A stretch of DNA of 64,000 nt, taken from contig CANEAY010000011.1 in assembly GCA_947425785.1 (NCBI GenBank), forward strand, positions 20,053 through 84,052. The letters are read 5' to 3'. Made by a program: the position numbers and the translations under genes. Positions 24,234 through 33,762 of this stretch are shown in pieces. The notes under the pieces are model-generated. The model worked only from the letters and a program-made list of their open reading frames with translations. It made no database searches and was not told the origin of the DNA. Numbering within the stretch: the stretch's first letter is position 1; each line of letters starts with the position of its first letter. Source of the stretch: an uncultured Pseudoflavonifractor sp. (GTDB lineage Bacteria > Bacillota > Clostridia > Oscillospirales > Oscillospiraceae).

Positions 24234-24830
24234 TTAGAGATTTTTCTTTTGTACTTGTCTTCTTTGCTCAAAACGAACTATTCCCAACCTCAGCTTTGGA
24301 TCCAACCACAGATGAAAATCCGCTGCGATTTCTGGGTTGGCTTTCACACCACCGCCCTTACCTTGCTTGACAAACATCCCTGCGGCATGGGTTTCCCGGA
24401 TCCAGAGTGAGGGAGTAATTGTCAGCGAGGTCGTATGCGCTTTTTTGATAAGTTCCTTGCAAGCCTCATCGTCAAATACGGTATTCATCTCATTTTCCCA
24501 TAGACGAAGAAACTCCATCGTATTGCGACTGCGCATCCAGCTCTGTATAGCATAGCCGGGAGACTCATCGGAATATTGCCTTGCAAGTTCTGTCAACGAC
24601 ACAAATTCATCAGAAGTCATCTCTCGCATATAACGGCGAATGATGGAGCCATATTCGCTGATTCTCCCAAATTCTCGAAGCTTGTCCTCGTTCAATGTGT
24701 CATAAAAATCTTTTCGAATTCCAGGCACAAAGTCCTCAAATATGAGGTGTTTAGAAATGAGTGTCCCCAGTACGGCCTCATACTGGAGCGCTAACCGGGT
24801 GTATAGTTTGCTGACTTCTTCCTCTGTCAT
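24234..24830 (-). CDS. KilA-N domain protein, C-terminally short
   Basis: 198 residues. From about residue 85 the sequence matches the phage KilA-N DNA-binding domain: YAIQSWMRSRNTMEFLRLWE and the TPSLWIRETHAAGMF segment with its FHLWLDPKLRLGIVRFEQ end. Phage homologues usually carry a further C-terminal domain after this point; here the protein stops within about ten residues, so it may be truncated. The N-terminal ~85 residues are not recognised. AT-rich, part of the 22.8-25.4 kb island. The ATG at 24830 with GGGGGTG upstream is chosen over a TTG six bases earlier. Confidence 0.8.
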   Translation of the reverse strand: MTEEEVSKLYTRLALQYEAVLGTLISKHLIFEDFVPGIRKDFYDTLNEDKLREFGRISEYGSIIRRYMREMTSDEFVSLTELARQYSDESPGYAIQSWMRSRNTMEFLRLWENEMNTVFDDEACKELIKKAHTTSLTITPSLWIRETHAAGMFVKQGKGGGVKANPEIAADFHLWLDPKLRLGIVRFEQRRQVQKKNL

Positions 24831-24885
24831 ATTCAAGCACCCCCTCTTCTGCCAGTATAGCAGAAAAAGGGGCTTTTGGATAGAG

Positions 24886-25236
24886 TTACTTCATTTCAAG
24901 GACAGGGGATTGATACCTTACGGTCTTTCTTGGGTGCCCAGTCTGATCGTAGTCAATGTTGCATCGGTGATCCTTTTCAAACTGCACATCCATGTATGTG
25001 GTTAGCCCAACCATAGGGATGTATTTTGCATTATTAAGAAGCTTGTCTACTGCTGCCCTGGTCCATTTGGATTTTCCGGTTGGGGAGGGGACGCCCTTTT
25101 CGAAAAGCATATCCACTACTTTACCCAAGCTGGCTCCGGCAAGGTAGTATGCAAATATGCTACGGACGACCTCTGCCTGTTTGCCGTCCATGGCAATCTC
25201 TCCATTGACCAATTTGTATCCATAGGGAATTCTCAT
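24886..25236 (-). CDS. Recombinase-domain fragment without catalytic domain
   Basis: 116 residues resembling only the middle 'Recombinase' domain of large serine recombinases (MRIPYGYKLVNGEI, EVVRSIFAYYLAGASLGKVVDMLFEKGVPSPTG, KWTRAAVDKLLNNAKYIPMVG). The N-terminal resolvase catalytic serine domain and the C-terminal zinc/coiled-coil part are absent. It has its own RBS (GAGG, eight bases from ATG), so it may be translated, either as an accessory DNA-binding protein or as a relic of an integrated element. Its position next to tRNA genes fits an old mobile-element boundary. Confidence 0.75.
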   Translation of the reverse strand: MRIPYGYKLVNGEIAMDGKQAEVVRSIFAYYLAGASLGKVVDMLFEKGVPSPTGKSKWTRAAVDKLLNNAKYIPMVGLTTYMDVQFEKDHRCNIDYDQTGHPRKTVRYQSPVLEMK

Positions 25237-25270
25237 GTTTGCTGCCTCGCTTTCTTAAAACATAAATAAA

Positions 25271-25308
25271 AGCAGGTTTGAATGAGAAGCTACTCATTCA
25301 AATCTGCT
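25271..25308. repeat. Inverted repeat at the edge of the AT-rich island
   Basis: 16-base arms with one mismatch (25271-25286 with 25293-25308), A/T-rich flanks. It may act as a terminator on the minus strand or be an end of the inserted element. Confidence 0.5.
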
Positions 25309-25374
25309 TGTTTAAACCTGTGATATAGTGATTATTGCTAATTTTGAATGTTTGTTTTTATCCGAAACCGCCAA

Positions 25375-25420
25375 GAAAAAGCAAAACCTGCGTATAACTA
25401 TCGTTACACGCAGGTTTTGT
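25375..25420 (-). terminator. Terminator of the tRNA-Leu/tRNA-Met unit
   Basis: On the minus strand, CAAAACCTGCGT pairs with ACGCAGGTTTTG across a 14-base loop, followed by CTTTTTC. Confidence 0.8.
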
Positions 25421-25426
25421 CTATTC

Positions 25427-25502
<76 letters not shown>

Positions 25503-25507
25503 ATATA

Positions 25508-25595
25508 TGGTGCCGGAGACCGGAGTCGAACCGGCACGTTCTTTTGGAACACAGGATTTTAAGTCCCGGGCGTCTACCAATTCCGCCACTCCGGC
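25508..25595 (-). tRNA. tRNA-Leu (TAA)
   Basis: 88 bases, class II with a long variable arm, encoded CCA, acceptor GCCGGAG with CTCCGGC, anticodon TAA in loop CTTAAAA. First gene of a two-tRNA unit; five bases separate it from the initiator tRNA. Confidence 0.95.
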
Positions 25596-25623
25596 ATATG
25601 GTATGGCCTCTAAGTGCTTACCT

Positions 25624-25652
25624 ACTATATCATAGCCTATGCCCGGTGTCAA
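25624..25652 (-). promoter_or_regulatory. Promoter of the tRNA unit
   Basis: On the minus strand: TTGACA (25647-25652), 17-base spacer, TATAGT (25624-25629). Confidence 0.8.
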
Positions 25653-25739
25653 GAAAAAATTCCTTTTGGAAATGGGAATCTTTTCCTTTTCGGCCGCATA
25701 GAATGGGGGGAATGAACTTTGCTGAGAGGAGGCGCCGCT

Positions 25740-25841
25740 GTGGAGGAGAAGACCCTGCCCACCCGGGGCGGCGGAGAGAAGGGGGATGTGGATGACCTGA
25801 TCTTTTCCACGCCGCCCACTGCCGTGCCCAGTGACCGTTAA
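25740..25841 (+). CDS. Possible 33-residue protein upstream of prfB
   Basis: GTG-started frame of 33 residues (begins VEEKTLPTRGGGEKGD and ends PPTAVPSDR). GAGAGGAGG lies eight bases before the start and a Rho-independent terminator follows eleven bases after the stop. No family recognised and no membrane segment. The RBS and terminator suggest a real small transcription unit; the short length leaves doubt. Confidence 0.4.
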   Translation: MEEKTLPTRGGGEKGDVDDLIFSTPPTAVPSDR

Positions 25842-25851
25842 AGCTCCAAAG

Positions 25852-25874
25852 ACCGCCCTCTGGGGCGGTTTTTG
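25852..25874 (+). terminator. Terminator before prfB
   Basis: ACCGCCC-TCTG-GGGCGGT hairpin followed by TTTTTGC. Confidence 0.8.
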
Positions 25875-25896
25875 CGCATTTTCAGGCGATTTTTTC

Positions 25897-25925
25897 TTTA
25901 CAAAGGGCCCCCCATTGGATATAAT
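25897..25925 (+). promoter_or_regulatory. Promoter of prfB
   Basis: TTTACA (25897), 17-base spacer, TATAAT (25920). It gives a leader of about 43 bases. Confidence 0.75.
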
Positions 25926-25974
25926 AGGAAAGCTGAATTTGAAACTGAACTTTTTGGAAATGTGAGTGTGAGCT

Positions 25975-27096
25975 ATGCTTCAATTTGACGAATACAAAGT
26001 CCGGCTCAATAACCTGAAGCCCGCCCTGGACGATCTGGCCCAGGCCCTGGACTTGGAGGCCGCCCGGCGGGAGCTGGATATGCTGGAGTCGGAGAGCGCC
26101 AGCGAGGGCTTTTGGGATGACTTGGAGAAATCCCAGAAGGCCACAAGGCGGATGAACACCCTCCGGGGCAAGCTGGAGAACCAGCAGCGCCGGGTGGGGG
26201 AGTGGGACGACCTGATGACCCTGTGCGAGATGGGCAACGAGATGGAGGACGAGAGCCTTCTGCCCGAGCTGGAGGAGGGCTTTGCCAAGCTGGAGGAGGA
26301 GATGGAGGAGGCGAGGCTCTCCACCCTCCTCACCGGGGAGTACGACAGCTCCAACGTGATCCTCACCATCCACCCCGGCGCCGGCGGCACCGAGGCCCAG
26401 GACTGGGCCCAGATGCTCTACCGCATGTACACCCGCTGGGTGGAGCGCAAGGGCTTCACTTATAAGATCATGGACTACCAGGAGGCGGACGAGGCGGGTA
26501 TCAAGTCGGCCACCATCATGATCGAGGGGGAGAACGTCTACGGCTGCCTGCGGGGGGAGCACGGCGTCCACCGGCTGGTGCGGGTGTCTCCCTTCGACGC
26601 CAACGCGAGAAGGCAGACCTCCTTCGCCTCGGTGGAGGTGATGCCCGACCTGCCCGAGGACGCGGACATCGTCATCAAGGACGAAGACTACGAGATGCAG
26701 GTCTACCGGGCCAGCGGCGCCGGCGGCCAGCACATCAACAAGACCTCCTCCGCCGTGCGGCTCATCCACAAGGCCACGGGCATCGTGGTGGCCAGCCAGG
26801 AGGAGCGCAGCCAGTTCCAGAACAAGGAGAACTGTATCCGGATGCTCCGGGCCAAGCTGGTGGAGCTGCAGATGCAGGAGAAGGCGGAGAAAATTTCCGA
26901 TTTGAAGGGCGTGCAGCTGAAGATCGAGTGGGGCAGCCAGATCCGCTCCTACGTCTTCATGCCCTACCAGATGGTGAAGGACTTGCGCACCAACTTTGAG
27001 ACCAGCAACATCGACGCGGTGATGGACGGCAACCTGGACGGTTTCATCAACGCCTATCTGAAGGCGGCGGCCACGGGGAACTGGGCCACGAAGTAA
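25975..27096 (+). CDS. prfB: Peptide chain release factor 2, without programmed frameshift
   Basis: 373 residues. RF2 recognises UGA and UAA and triggers peptide release in the ribosome. Seen: the SPF codon-recognition tripeptide in RVSPFDANARRQTSFASV and the catalytic GGQ at 250-252 in SGAGGQHINKTSSA. Many bacteria make RF2 only after a +1 frameshift at an in-frame CTT-TGA near codon 25. Here the same place reads continuous CTG-GAC (Leu25-Asp26), so the full protein comes from one open frame and that feedback control is absent. The ribosome binding site is weak (GGAAATGTGAG well upstream). Confidence 0.97.
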   Translation: MLQFDEYKVRLNNLKPALDDLAQALDLEAARRELDMLESESASEGFWDDLEKSQKATRRMNTLRGKLENQQRRVGEWDDLMTLCEMGNEMEDESLLPELEEGFAKLEEEMEEARLSTLLTGEYDSSNVILTIHPGAGGTEAQDWAQMLYRMYTRWVERKGFTYKIMDYQEADEAGIKSATIMIEGENVYGCLRGEHGVHRLVRVSPFDANARRQTSFASVEVMPDLPEDADIVIKDEDYEMQVYRASGAGGQHINKTSSAVRLIHKATGIVVASQEERSQFQNKENCIRMLRAKLVELQMQEKAEKISDLKGVQLKIEWGSQIRSYVFMPYQMVKDLRTNFETSNIDAVMDGNLDGFINAYLKAAATGNWATK

Positions 27097-27105
27097 GGAG
27101 AGCAA

Positions 27106-27144
27106 CACAAAAGGAGCTGACCCAACGGGTCAGCTCCTTTTGTG
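27106..27144. terminator. Bidirectional terminator between prfB and eno
   Basis: 18-bp perfect stem (27106-27123 with 27127-27144), three-base loop. Confidence 0.8.
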
Positions 27145-27153
27145 ATAGGCTTT

Positions 27154-28497
<1,344 letters not shown>

Positions 28498-28518
28498 CTA
28501 AGGGTACACAAAATCAAA

Positions 28519-30042
28519 TCACGCTTCGATGAGCGTTTCTCCTGTCATCTCACGGGGCTTTTGCAGGCCCATGAGATCCAGCATGGTGGGGGCAATGTCG
28601 CAGAGCTTTCCGTCCCGCAGCTTTACGTCGGCGCCCACGATATAGAAGGGCACCAGGTTGGTGGTGTGGGCGGTGTAGGGGGTCTCCCCATCGTCCTCCA
28701 GCATCCGGTCGGCATTGCCGTGGTCGGCGGTGATGAGGGCCACGCCGCCCATCTTCTGAGTGGCCTCCACCACCTGGCTCACGCACTCGTCCACCGTCTC
28801 CACCGCCAGGCGGGCAGCCTCGTAGACGCCGGTGTGGCCCACCATATCGCAGTTGGCGAAGTTGAGGATGATGACGTCGTACTCCCCGCTCTCGATGCGT
28901 TTCACCGCTTCGGCGGCCACCTCGCGGGCGGACATATCGGGCTTCATATCATAGGTGGGCACCTTGGGGGAGGGGATGAGGCAGCGGTCTTCTCCGGGGA
29001 AGACGGTCTCCACGCCGCCGTTGAAAAAGAAGGTGACGTGGGCGTACTTCTCGGTCTCGGCAATGCGCAGCTGGGTCAGGCCCAACTGGGAGATATACTC
29101 GCCGAAGATGTTGTTCAGGCTCTCCTTGGGGAAGGCCACCTCCACGTTGGGCATGGAGGCGTCGTAAGAGGTGGTGCAGACAAAGTGCACAGGGAAGAAG
29201 CCCTTCTTCCGGGCAAAGCCGGTGAAGTCGGGATCCACAAAGGTTCGGGTGATCTCCCGGGCCCGGTCGGGGCGGAAGTTCATAAAGAGGATGGAGTCCC
29301 CTTCCCCGATCTCGGCATTCTCCGCCGTGATAACGGGGATGACGAACTCGTCGGTGACGTCGTCGGCGTAGCTCTGCTCCATGGCGCCCACAGGATCGCC
29401 GATGAAGCGCCGCTCACTCTCGCCGTAGACCATGGCTTTGTAAGCCTTCTCCACCCGATCCCAGTTGGTGTCCCGATCCATGGCGTAGTACCGGCCGGAG
29501 ATGGTGGCGATCTGGGCGCCGTACTTGTCACAGGTCTCCTTCATCTGTTCCACAAAGCCCTTGCCGGAGGTGGGGGGCACGTCACGGCCGTCCATGAAGC
29601 AGTGGACAAAGATCTTGCCGCAGCCCAGGTCGTGGGCCATTTTCACAGCGGCCTGGATGTGGGTGATGTGGCTGTGGACGCCGCCATTGGACATGAGGCC
29701 GAAAATGTGGACGGCCTTGCCCGCCGCTTTTGCGGCCAGGATGGCATCCTTGTAGGCCTTGTTCTCAAAAAAGGAGCCGTCGTCGATGGCCTTGGTGATC
29801 TTGGGCAAGTCCTGGAAGACTACCCGGCCGGCGCCGATGTTGGTGTGGCCCACCTCGGAGTTGCCCATCTGGCCGTCGGGCAGGCCCACGTCCAGCCCGG
29901 AGGCGGACAGCTTACAGCCGGGGCACTCCTCAAAAACCTTGCCAAGGAAGGGCTTACGGGCGCTGGCAATGGCGTTGCCTGCCGTCTCCTCCCGGAGACC
30001 AAAGCCGTCCATGATGATCAAGGTGGTCGGTGTTTTACTCAT
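28519..30042 (-). CDS. gpmI: 2,3-bisphosphoglycerate-independent phosphoglycerate mutase
   Basis: 507 residues of the alkaline-phosphatase superfamily. It interconverts 3- and 2-phosphoglycerate with two Mn2+ ions. Visible: first metal site LIIMDGFGLRE, the phospho-serine in GNSEVGHTNIGAGR, DGRDVPPTSG, NFRPDRARE, NFANCDMVGHTG and TADHGNAD. Length matches the family. ATG behind AGAGGT. Twelve bases downstream of tpiA and 63 bases upstream of eno, in the order of the pathway. Confidence 0.98.
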   Translation of the reverse strand: MSKTPTTLIIMDGFGLREETAGNAIASARKPFLGKVFEECPGCKLSASGLDVGLPDGQMGNSEVGHTNIGAGRVVFQDLPKITKAIDDGSFFENKAYKDAILAAKAAGKAVHIFGLMSNGGVHSHITHIQAAVKMAHDLGCGKIFVHCFMDGRDVPPTSGKGFVEQMKETCDKYGAQIATISGRYYAMDRDTNWDRVEKAYKAMVYGESERRFIGDPVGAMEQSYADDVTDEFVIPVITAENAEIGEGDSILFMNFRPDRAREITRTFVDPDFTGFARKKGFFPVHFVCTTSYDASMPNVEVAFPKESLNNIFGEYISQLGLTQLRIAETEKYAHVTFFFNGGVETVFPGEDRCLIPSPKVPTYDMKPDMSAREVAAEAVKRIESGEYDVIILNFANCDMVGHTGVYEAARLAVETVDECVSQVVEATQKMGGVALITADHGNADRMLEDDGETPYTAHTTNLVPFYIVGADVKLRDGKLCDIAPTMLDLMGLQKPREMTGETLIEA

Positions 30043-30054
30043 AAGCTACCTCTT

Positions 30055-30828
30055 TTAATCTTGATTCGCGGCATTCACAATTTCCACGAACTGATCTGCC
30101 TTCAGGCTGGCACCGCCGATGAGGCCGCCGTCGATATCGGGCTGGGCCAGGAGTTCCTGGGCGTTCTTGGGATTCATGGAGCCGCCGTACTGGACGGTGA
30201 CCGAGCGGGCCACCCGAGCTCCATACAGCTTGCGGATGATGGTGCGGATATGCTCACAGACCTCCTGGGCCTCGGCGGAGGTGGCGGTCTTGCCGGTGCC
30301 GATGGCCCAGATGGGCTCGTAGGCGAAGACCACATGGCGCATCTTCTCGGCGGGCACCCCGGCCAGGGCGCACTTGACCTGGTAGCTGATGAGCTCCAGG
30401 GTGACCCCCAGCTCCCGCTGCTCCAGGCTCTCGCCCACGCAGATGATGGGCCGCAGACCGGCCTCCAGGGCGGCCTTTACCTTCTTATTGACGGTGAAGT
30501 CGGTCTCGTTGTAATACTGGCGGCGCTCGGAGTGGCCGATGATGACGTACTTCACGCCCAGCTCCTTGAGCATCTCGGCAGAGACTTCGCCGGTGTAGGC
30601 GCCAGAGGACTCATAGTGGCAGTTCTCGGCGGCGATGGACACCCGGCTGTCTTTGAAAAGGCGGGTGGCGGCCTGGAGGTTCACAAAGGGGGCGCACAGC
30701 ACCACCTCGCACCACTTGGGCCGGCCCAGCAGGGGCTTGAGCTCTTCGGCAAAGGCGCGGGTCTCGGACAGGGTCTTGTTCATCTTCCAGTTTCCGGCGA
30801 TGATAGTCTTACGGTATCTTCTATTCAC
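30055..30828 (-). CDS. tpiA: Triose-phosphate isomerase
   Basis: 257 residues, TIM barrel. It equilibrates dihydroxyacetone phosphate and glyceraldehyde 3-phosphate. Active-site residues are visible: Lys in GNWKMNK, His in VIIGHSERRQYYNE, Glu in FAYEPIWAIGTGKTA, and the phosphate-binding YGGSMNPKNA and GGLIGGASL loops. GTG start ten bases after AGGAG. Between pgk and gpmI in the glycolytic operon. Confidence 0.98.
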   Translation of the reverse strand: MNRRYRKTIIAGNWKMNKTLSETRAFAEELKPLLGRPKWCEVVLCAPFVNLQAATRLFKDSRVSIAAENCHYESSGAYTGEVSAEMLKELGVKYVIIGHSERRQYYNETDFTVNKKVKAALEAGLRPIICVGESLEQRELGVTLELISYQVKCALAGVPAEKMRHVVFAYEPIWAIGTGKTATSAEAQEVCEHIRTIIRKLYGARVARSVTVQYGGSMNPKNAQELLAQPDIDGGLIGGASLKADQFVEIVNAANQD

Positions 30829-30867
30829 GGGTAAATGGCTCCTTTTTTATGAAATGAGAAAGGGGTT

Positions 30868-32148
30868 TCAGGCGTCGAGAAGGCAGGCCACACCGGGCAG
30901 TTCCTTGCCCTCCATGAACTCCAGGGAGGCGCCGCCGCCGGTGGAGATATGGGTCATCTTGTCGGCGTAGCCCAGCTGCTGGACAGCCGCCGCACTGTCG
31001 CCGCCGCCGATGATGGTGATGGCGTCGGTCTCGCTGAGGGCCTGGGCCACCGCCTTGGTGCCGGCGGCGAACTTCTCGAACTCAAACACCCCCATGGGGC
31101 CGTTCCAGATGACGGTGCCGGCGTCCTTCACCGCATCGCAGTAGAGCTTCACGGTCTCGGGGCCAATGTCCAGGCCCATCCAGCCGTCGGGGATGGCCCC
31201 GGTCTTGACCACGTCGCTGTTGGCGTCGGCGGCAAACTTATCGGCAATGACGGTGTCCACGGGCAGAAGGAGCTTCACGCCCTTGGCCGCAGCCTTCTCC
31301 ACCATCTCCTTGGAGTAGTCCAGCCAGTCGGTCTCCAGCAGGCTGGCGCCCACCTTGCCGCCCATGGCGGCGTCGAAGGTGTAAGCCATGCCGCCGCCGA
31401 TGATGATGGTGTCGGCGATCTCCAGCAGGTTATTGATGACACCGATCTTGGAGGAGACCTTACTGCCGCCCAGGATGGCCACCAGAGGCCGCTTGGGGTC
31501 GGCCAGGGCACCGCCGATGATCTCCAGCTCCTTCTGGATGAGGAAGCCGCTGACGGCGGGCAGATAGTCGGCCACCACGGCGGTGGAGGCGTGGGCGCGG
31601 TGAACGGCGCCGAAGGCGTCGGAGACGTACACGCCGTCAGACCCGGCCAGAGCGGCCATCTTCTTGGCAAGCTCCGGATCGCCCTTGGTCTCCCCCTTCT
31701 CAAAGCGGGTGTTCTGGAGGAGCATGATCTCGCCGCTCTTCAGGGCGGCGGCCTTGGCGGTGGCGTCGGGGCCCACCACATCGTCGGCCAGGATGACATC
31801 CTTGCCCAAAAGCTGGCTCAAACGGGCGGCCACAGGCTCCATCCGCAGCTCCTGCAGGGATTTCTTCCACTTCTCCTCAGTGAGGGCGGCGGGATCCTTG
31901 CCCTTCTCGGTCTGCTTCTTCACCCACTTGGCAAAGTCGGCCTCCGGCTTGCCCATGTGGGAGCAGGCGATGACGGCGGCGCCGTTGTCCAGCAGGTATT
32001 GGATGGTGGGCAGGGCGGCCCGGATGCGCTTGTCGTCGGTGATGATGCCGCTGCCGTCCTTGGCCAGGGGCACGTTGAAATCACAGCGCAGCAGGACTTT
32101 CTTGCCGGTCACGTCTACGTCCTTGACAGTCTTCTTGTTGTAGTTCAT
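30868..32148 (-). CDS. pgk: Phosphoglycerate kinase
   Basis: 426 residues, somewhat longer than the usual ~395. It transfers the acyl phosphate of 1,3-bisphosphoglycerate to ADP. Seen: RCDFNVPL, the [10 protein letters not shown] loop (SHLGRP in most), [52 protein letters not shown] and GGGDSAAAV near the end. The extra length comes from a charged insert of about 30 residues just after the SHMGKP loop (around residues 70-100). 18 bases after trmL, so co-transcribed. Confidence 0.97.
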   Translation of the reverse strand: MNYNKKTVKDVDVTGKKVLLRCDFNVPLAKDGSGIITDDKRIRAALPTIQYLLDNGAAVIACSHMGKPEADFAKWVKKQTEKGKDPAALTEEKWKKSLQELRMEPVAARLSQLLGKDVILADDVVGPDATAKAAALKSGEIMLLQNTRFEKGETKGDPELAKKMAALAGSDGVYVSDAFGAVHRAHASTAVVADYLPAVSGFLIQKELEIIGGALADPKRPLVAILGGSKVSSKIGVINNLLEIADTIIIGGGMAYTFDAAMGGKVGASLLETDWLDYSKEMVEKAAAKGVKLLLPVDTVIADKFAADANSDVVKTGAIPDGWMGLDIGPETVKLYCDAVKDAGTVIWNGPMGVFEFEKFAAGTKAVAQALSETDAITIIGGGDSAAAVQQLGYADKMTHISTGGGASLEFMEGKELPGVACLLDA

Positions 32149-32166
32149 GGAAATTGCCCTCCTTTT

Positions 32167-32676
32167 TCATATTCCGCTTGGGGATGGTTCCCGGGCCATC
32201 TCCCCTATGGAGGAAAGACCGGCGAAGCCGGTCTGCCGCAGGGCCTCGTAAGCGAGGATGGCCACGGAGTTGGAGAGGTTCAGACACCTTGCGTCCGAAC
32301 GGATGGGGATGCGGATACAGCGGTCTTCATGGGCACGGCGAAACTCTTCAGACAGGCCCTTGGTCTCCTTGCCGAAGAAGAGCCAGCACCCGTCCCGGAA
32401 GGTGACGCCGGGGTCGGCGTAGCTTCTGGGGGCTTTGGCGGTGGCCAGCCAGATATCCTCCGGGGCCTCTTGGGCGAAAAGTTCGTCCAGAGAGTGCCAC
32501 AGGTGGAGATCCACCAGGTGCCAGTAGTCCAGCCCCGCCCGCTTCACCGCCTTATCGCTGATATCAAAGCCCAAAGGCTCTACCAGATGAAGGCGGATAC
32601 CGGTGGCGGCGCAGGTGCGGGCCACGTTGCCGGTGTTGGGAGGGATCTCTGGCTCCACCAAAACGATATTCAGCAT
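32167..32676 (-). CDS. trmL: tRNA (cytidine/uridine-34) 2'-O-methyltransferase
   Basis: 169 residues of the SPOUT class. It methylates the wobble ribose of certain tRNA-Leu species. The three SpoU motifs are visible: EPEIPPNTGNVARTCAATG, FGKETKGLSEEF and CLNLSNSVAILAYEALRQ, which form the knotted SAM site. The size suits TrmL rather than the longer TrmH. It leads the operon that continues into pgk; a tRNA-Leu gene lies about 7 kb away. ATG behind AAGGAGGGG. Confidence 0.93.
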   Translation of the reverse strand: MLNIVLVEPEIPPNTGNVARTCAATGIRLHLVEPLGFDISDKAVKRAGLDYWHLVDLHLWHSLDELFAQEAPEDIWLATAKAPRSYADPGVTFRDGCWLFFGKETKGLSEEFRRAHEDRCIRIPIRSDARCLNLSNSVAILAYEALRQTGFAGLSSIGEMAREPSPSGI

Positions 32677-32708
32677 GGGGCGATCCCCTCCTTTTTGCCG
32701 CTCCGGCT

Positions 32709-32737
32709 ATTGTACCCCATCCGTTCACAGATTTCAA
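32709..32737 (-). promoter_or_regulatory. Promoter of the trmL-pgk-tpiA-gpmI-eno operon
   Basis: On the minus strand: TTGAAA (32732-32737), 17-base spacer, TACAAT (32709-32714). Confidence 0.7.
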
Positions 32738-32939
32738 CTAAAATCAGGAGAAAATCATAAAAACTGGGTAGTTTTCTTAAATAGATGAAAATTTTACACA
32801 AAATTTTATGAAAACGAGAAAAAGCCTTTGCCCACGCTTTTCTGCTTTGCTTCTCCGGCTGAGTGTGATAAAATAACCTTGTTTTACAAAAGGCGCGCCC
32901 AGCGCCGCCAGTTCTAAAAGAGGAAGGAGCCGGCGAGAG

Positions 32940-33731
32940 ATGGAAAAGAAACGGCTTGTGATCAAAGTGGGTACTTCCACCCTTCTGCGCCAGGGCGGCG
33001 GGGTGAACCTGCGGGAGATGGATGCCCTGGCCCGGGTGCTCTCCGATCTGAAAAATATGGGCCACCAGGTCATCCTGGTCTCCTCCGGCGCCATCGGCGT
33101 GGGAGCGGGGAAGCTGGGACTCAAGGAGCGGCCTGCGCAGCTGCGGTTCAAGCAGGCCGCCGCCGCGGCAGGCCAGTGCGAGCTGATGCACCTCTACGAC
33201 AAGTTTTTTGGGGAGTACGGCCAGGCGGTGGCCCAGATATTGCTCACCGATGAGGACGTGGATCACCCTGTCCGGGCGGAGCACCTGTCCGGCACCTTCG
33301 AGGCTCTGCTGGAGCTGGGCTGTATCCCGGTGGTGAATGAGAACGACTCGGTCTCCGCCGCCGAGATCGAGACGGGGCAGAAAAAAGTGCTGGGCGACAA
33401 TGACACCCTCTCCGCCATCGTGGCGGGGCTGTGCGGGGCCGACCTGCTGGTGCTGCTCAGCGACATCGACGGCCTCTACGATGCCGACCCCCGGAAAAAC
33501 CCGGGGGCCAAGCTCATCCACCGGGTGGAGGCCATTACCCCGGAGATCGAGGCTCTGGCCGGAGGGGGCGGCACCAAGTGGGGCACCGGCGGGATGTACA
33601 CCAAGCTCACCGCCGCCAAGCGCGCCATGGCCCATGGCATTGAGATGGTCATTGCCAACTCCGACAAGCTGGACGCCCTCTACGACATCGTGGAGGGGAA
33701 GGATGTGGGCACCCGCTTCGGGGGGAAATGA
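32940..33731 (+). CDS. proB: Glutamate 5-kinase without PUA domain
   Basis: 263 residues. It phosphorylates glutamate in the first step of proline synthesis. Amino-acid-kinase fold motifs: VIKVGTSTLL, VSSGAIGVG, NENDSVS, LGDNDTLSAIVA, LLSDIDGLYDADPR and GTKWGTGGMYTKL. The C-terminal PUA domain of E. coli ProB (~370 residues) is missing, a common short form in Firmicutes. ATG at 32940 after AAGGAG. A plausible promoter (TTTGCT, 17 bases, TAAAAT) lies near 32850-32875. Followed by proA after 31 bases. Confidence 0.96.
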   Translation: MEKKRLVIKVGTSTLLRQGGGVNLREMDALARVLSDLKNMGHQVILVSSGAIGVGAGKLGLKERPAQLRFKQAAAAAGQCELMHLYDKFFGEYGQAVAQILLTDEDVDHPVRAEHLSGTFEALLELGCIPVVNENDSVSAAEIETGQKKVLGDNDTLSAIVAGLCGADLLVLLSDIDGLYDADPRKNPGAKLIHRVEAITPEIEALAGGGGTKWGTGGMYTKLTAAKRAMAHGIEMVIANSDKLDALYDIVEGKDVGTRFGGK

Positions 33732-33762
33732 AAAAACGCTACCTATTATATAAAGTGAGTTG

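Noticed and set aside
30949..32760. 603-codon plus-strand frame over pgk and trmL.
   Set aside because: Lies opposite two well-identified enzymes and runs through their promoter.
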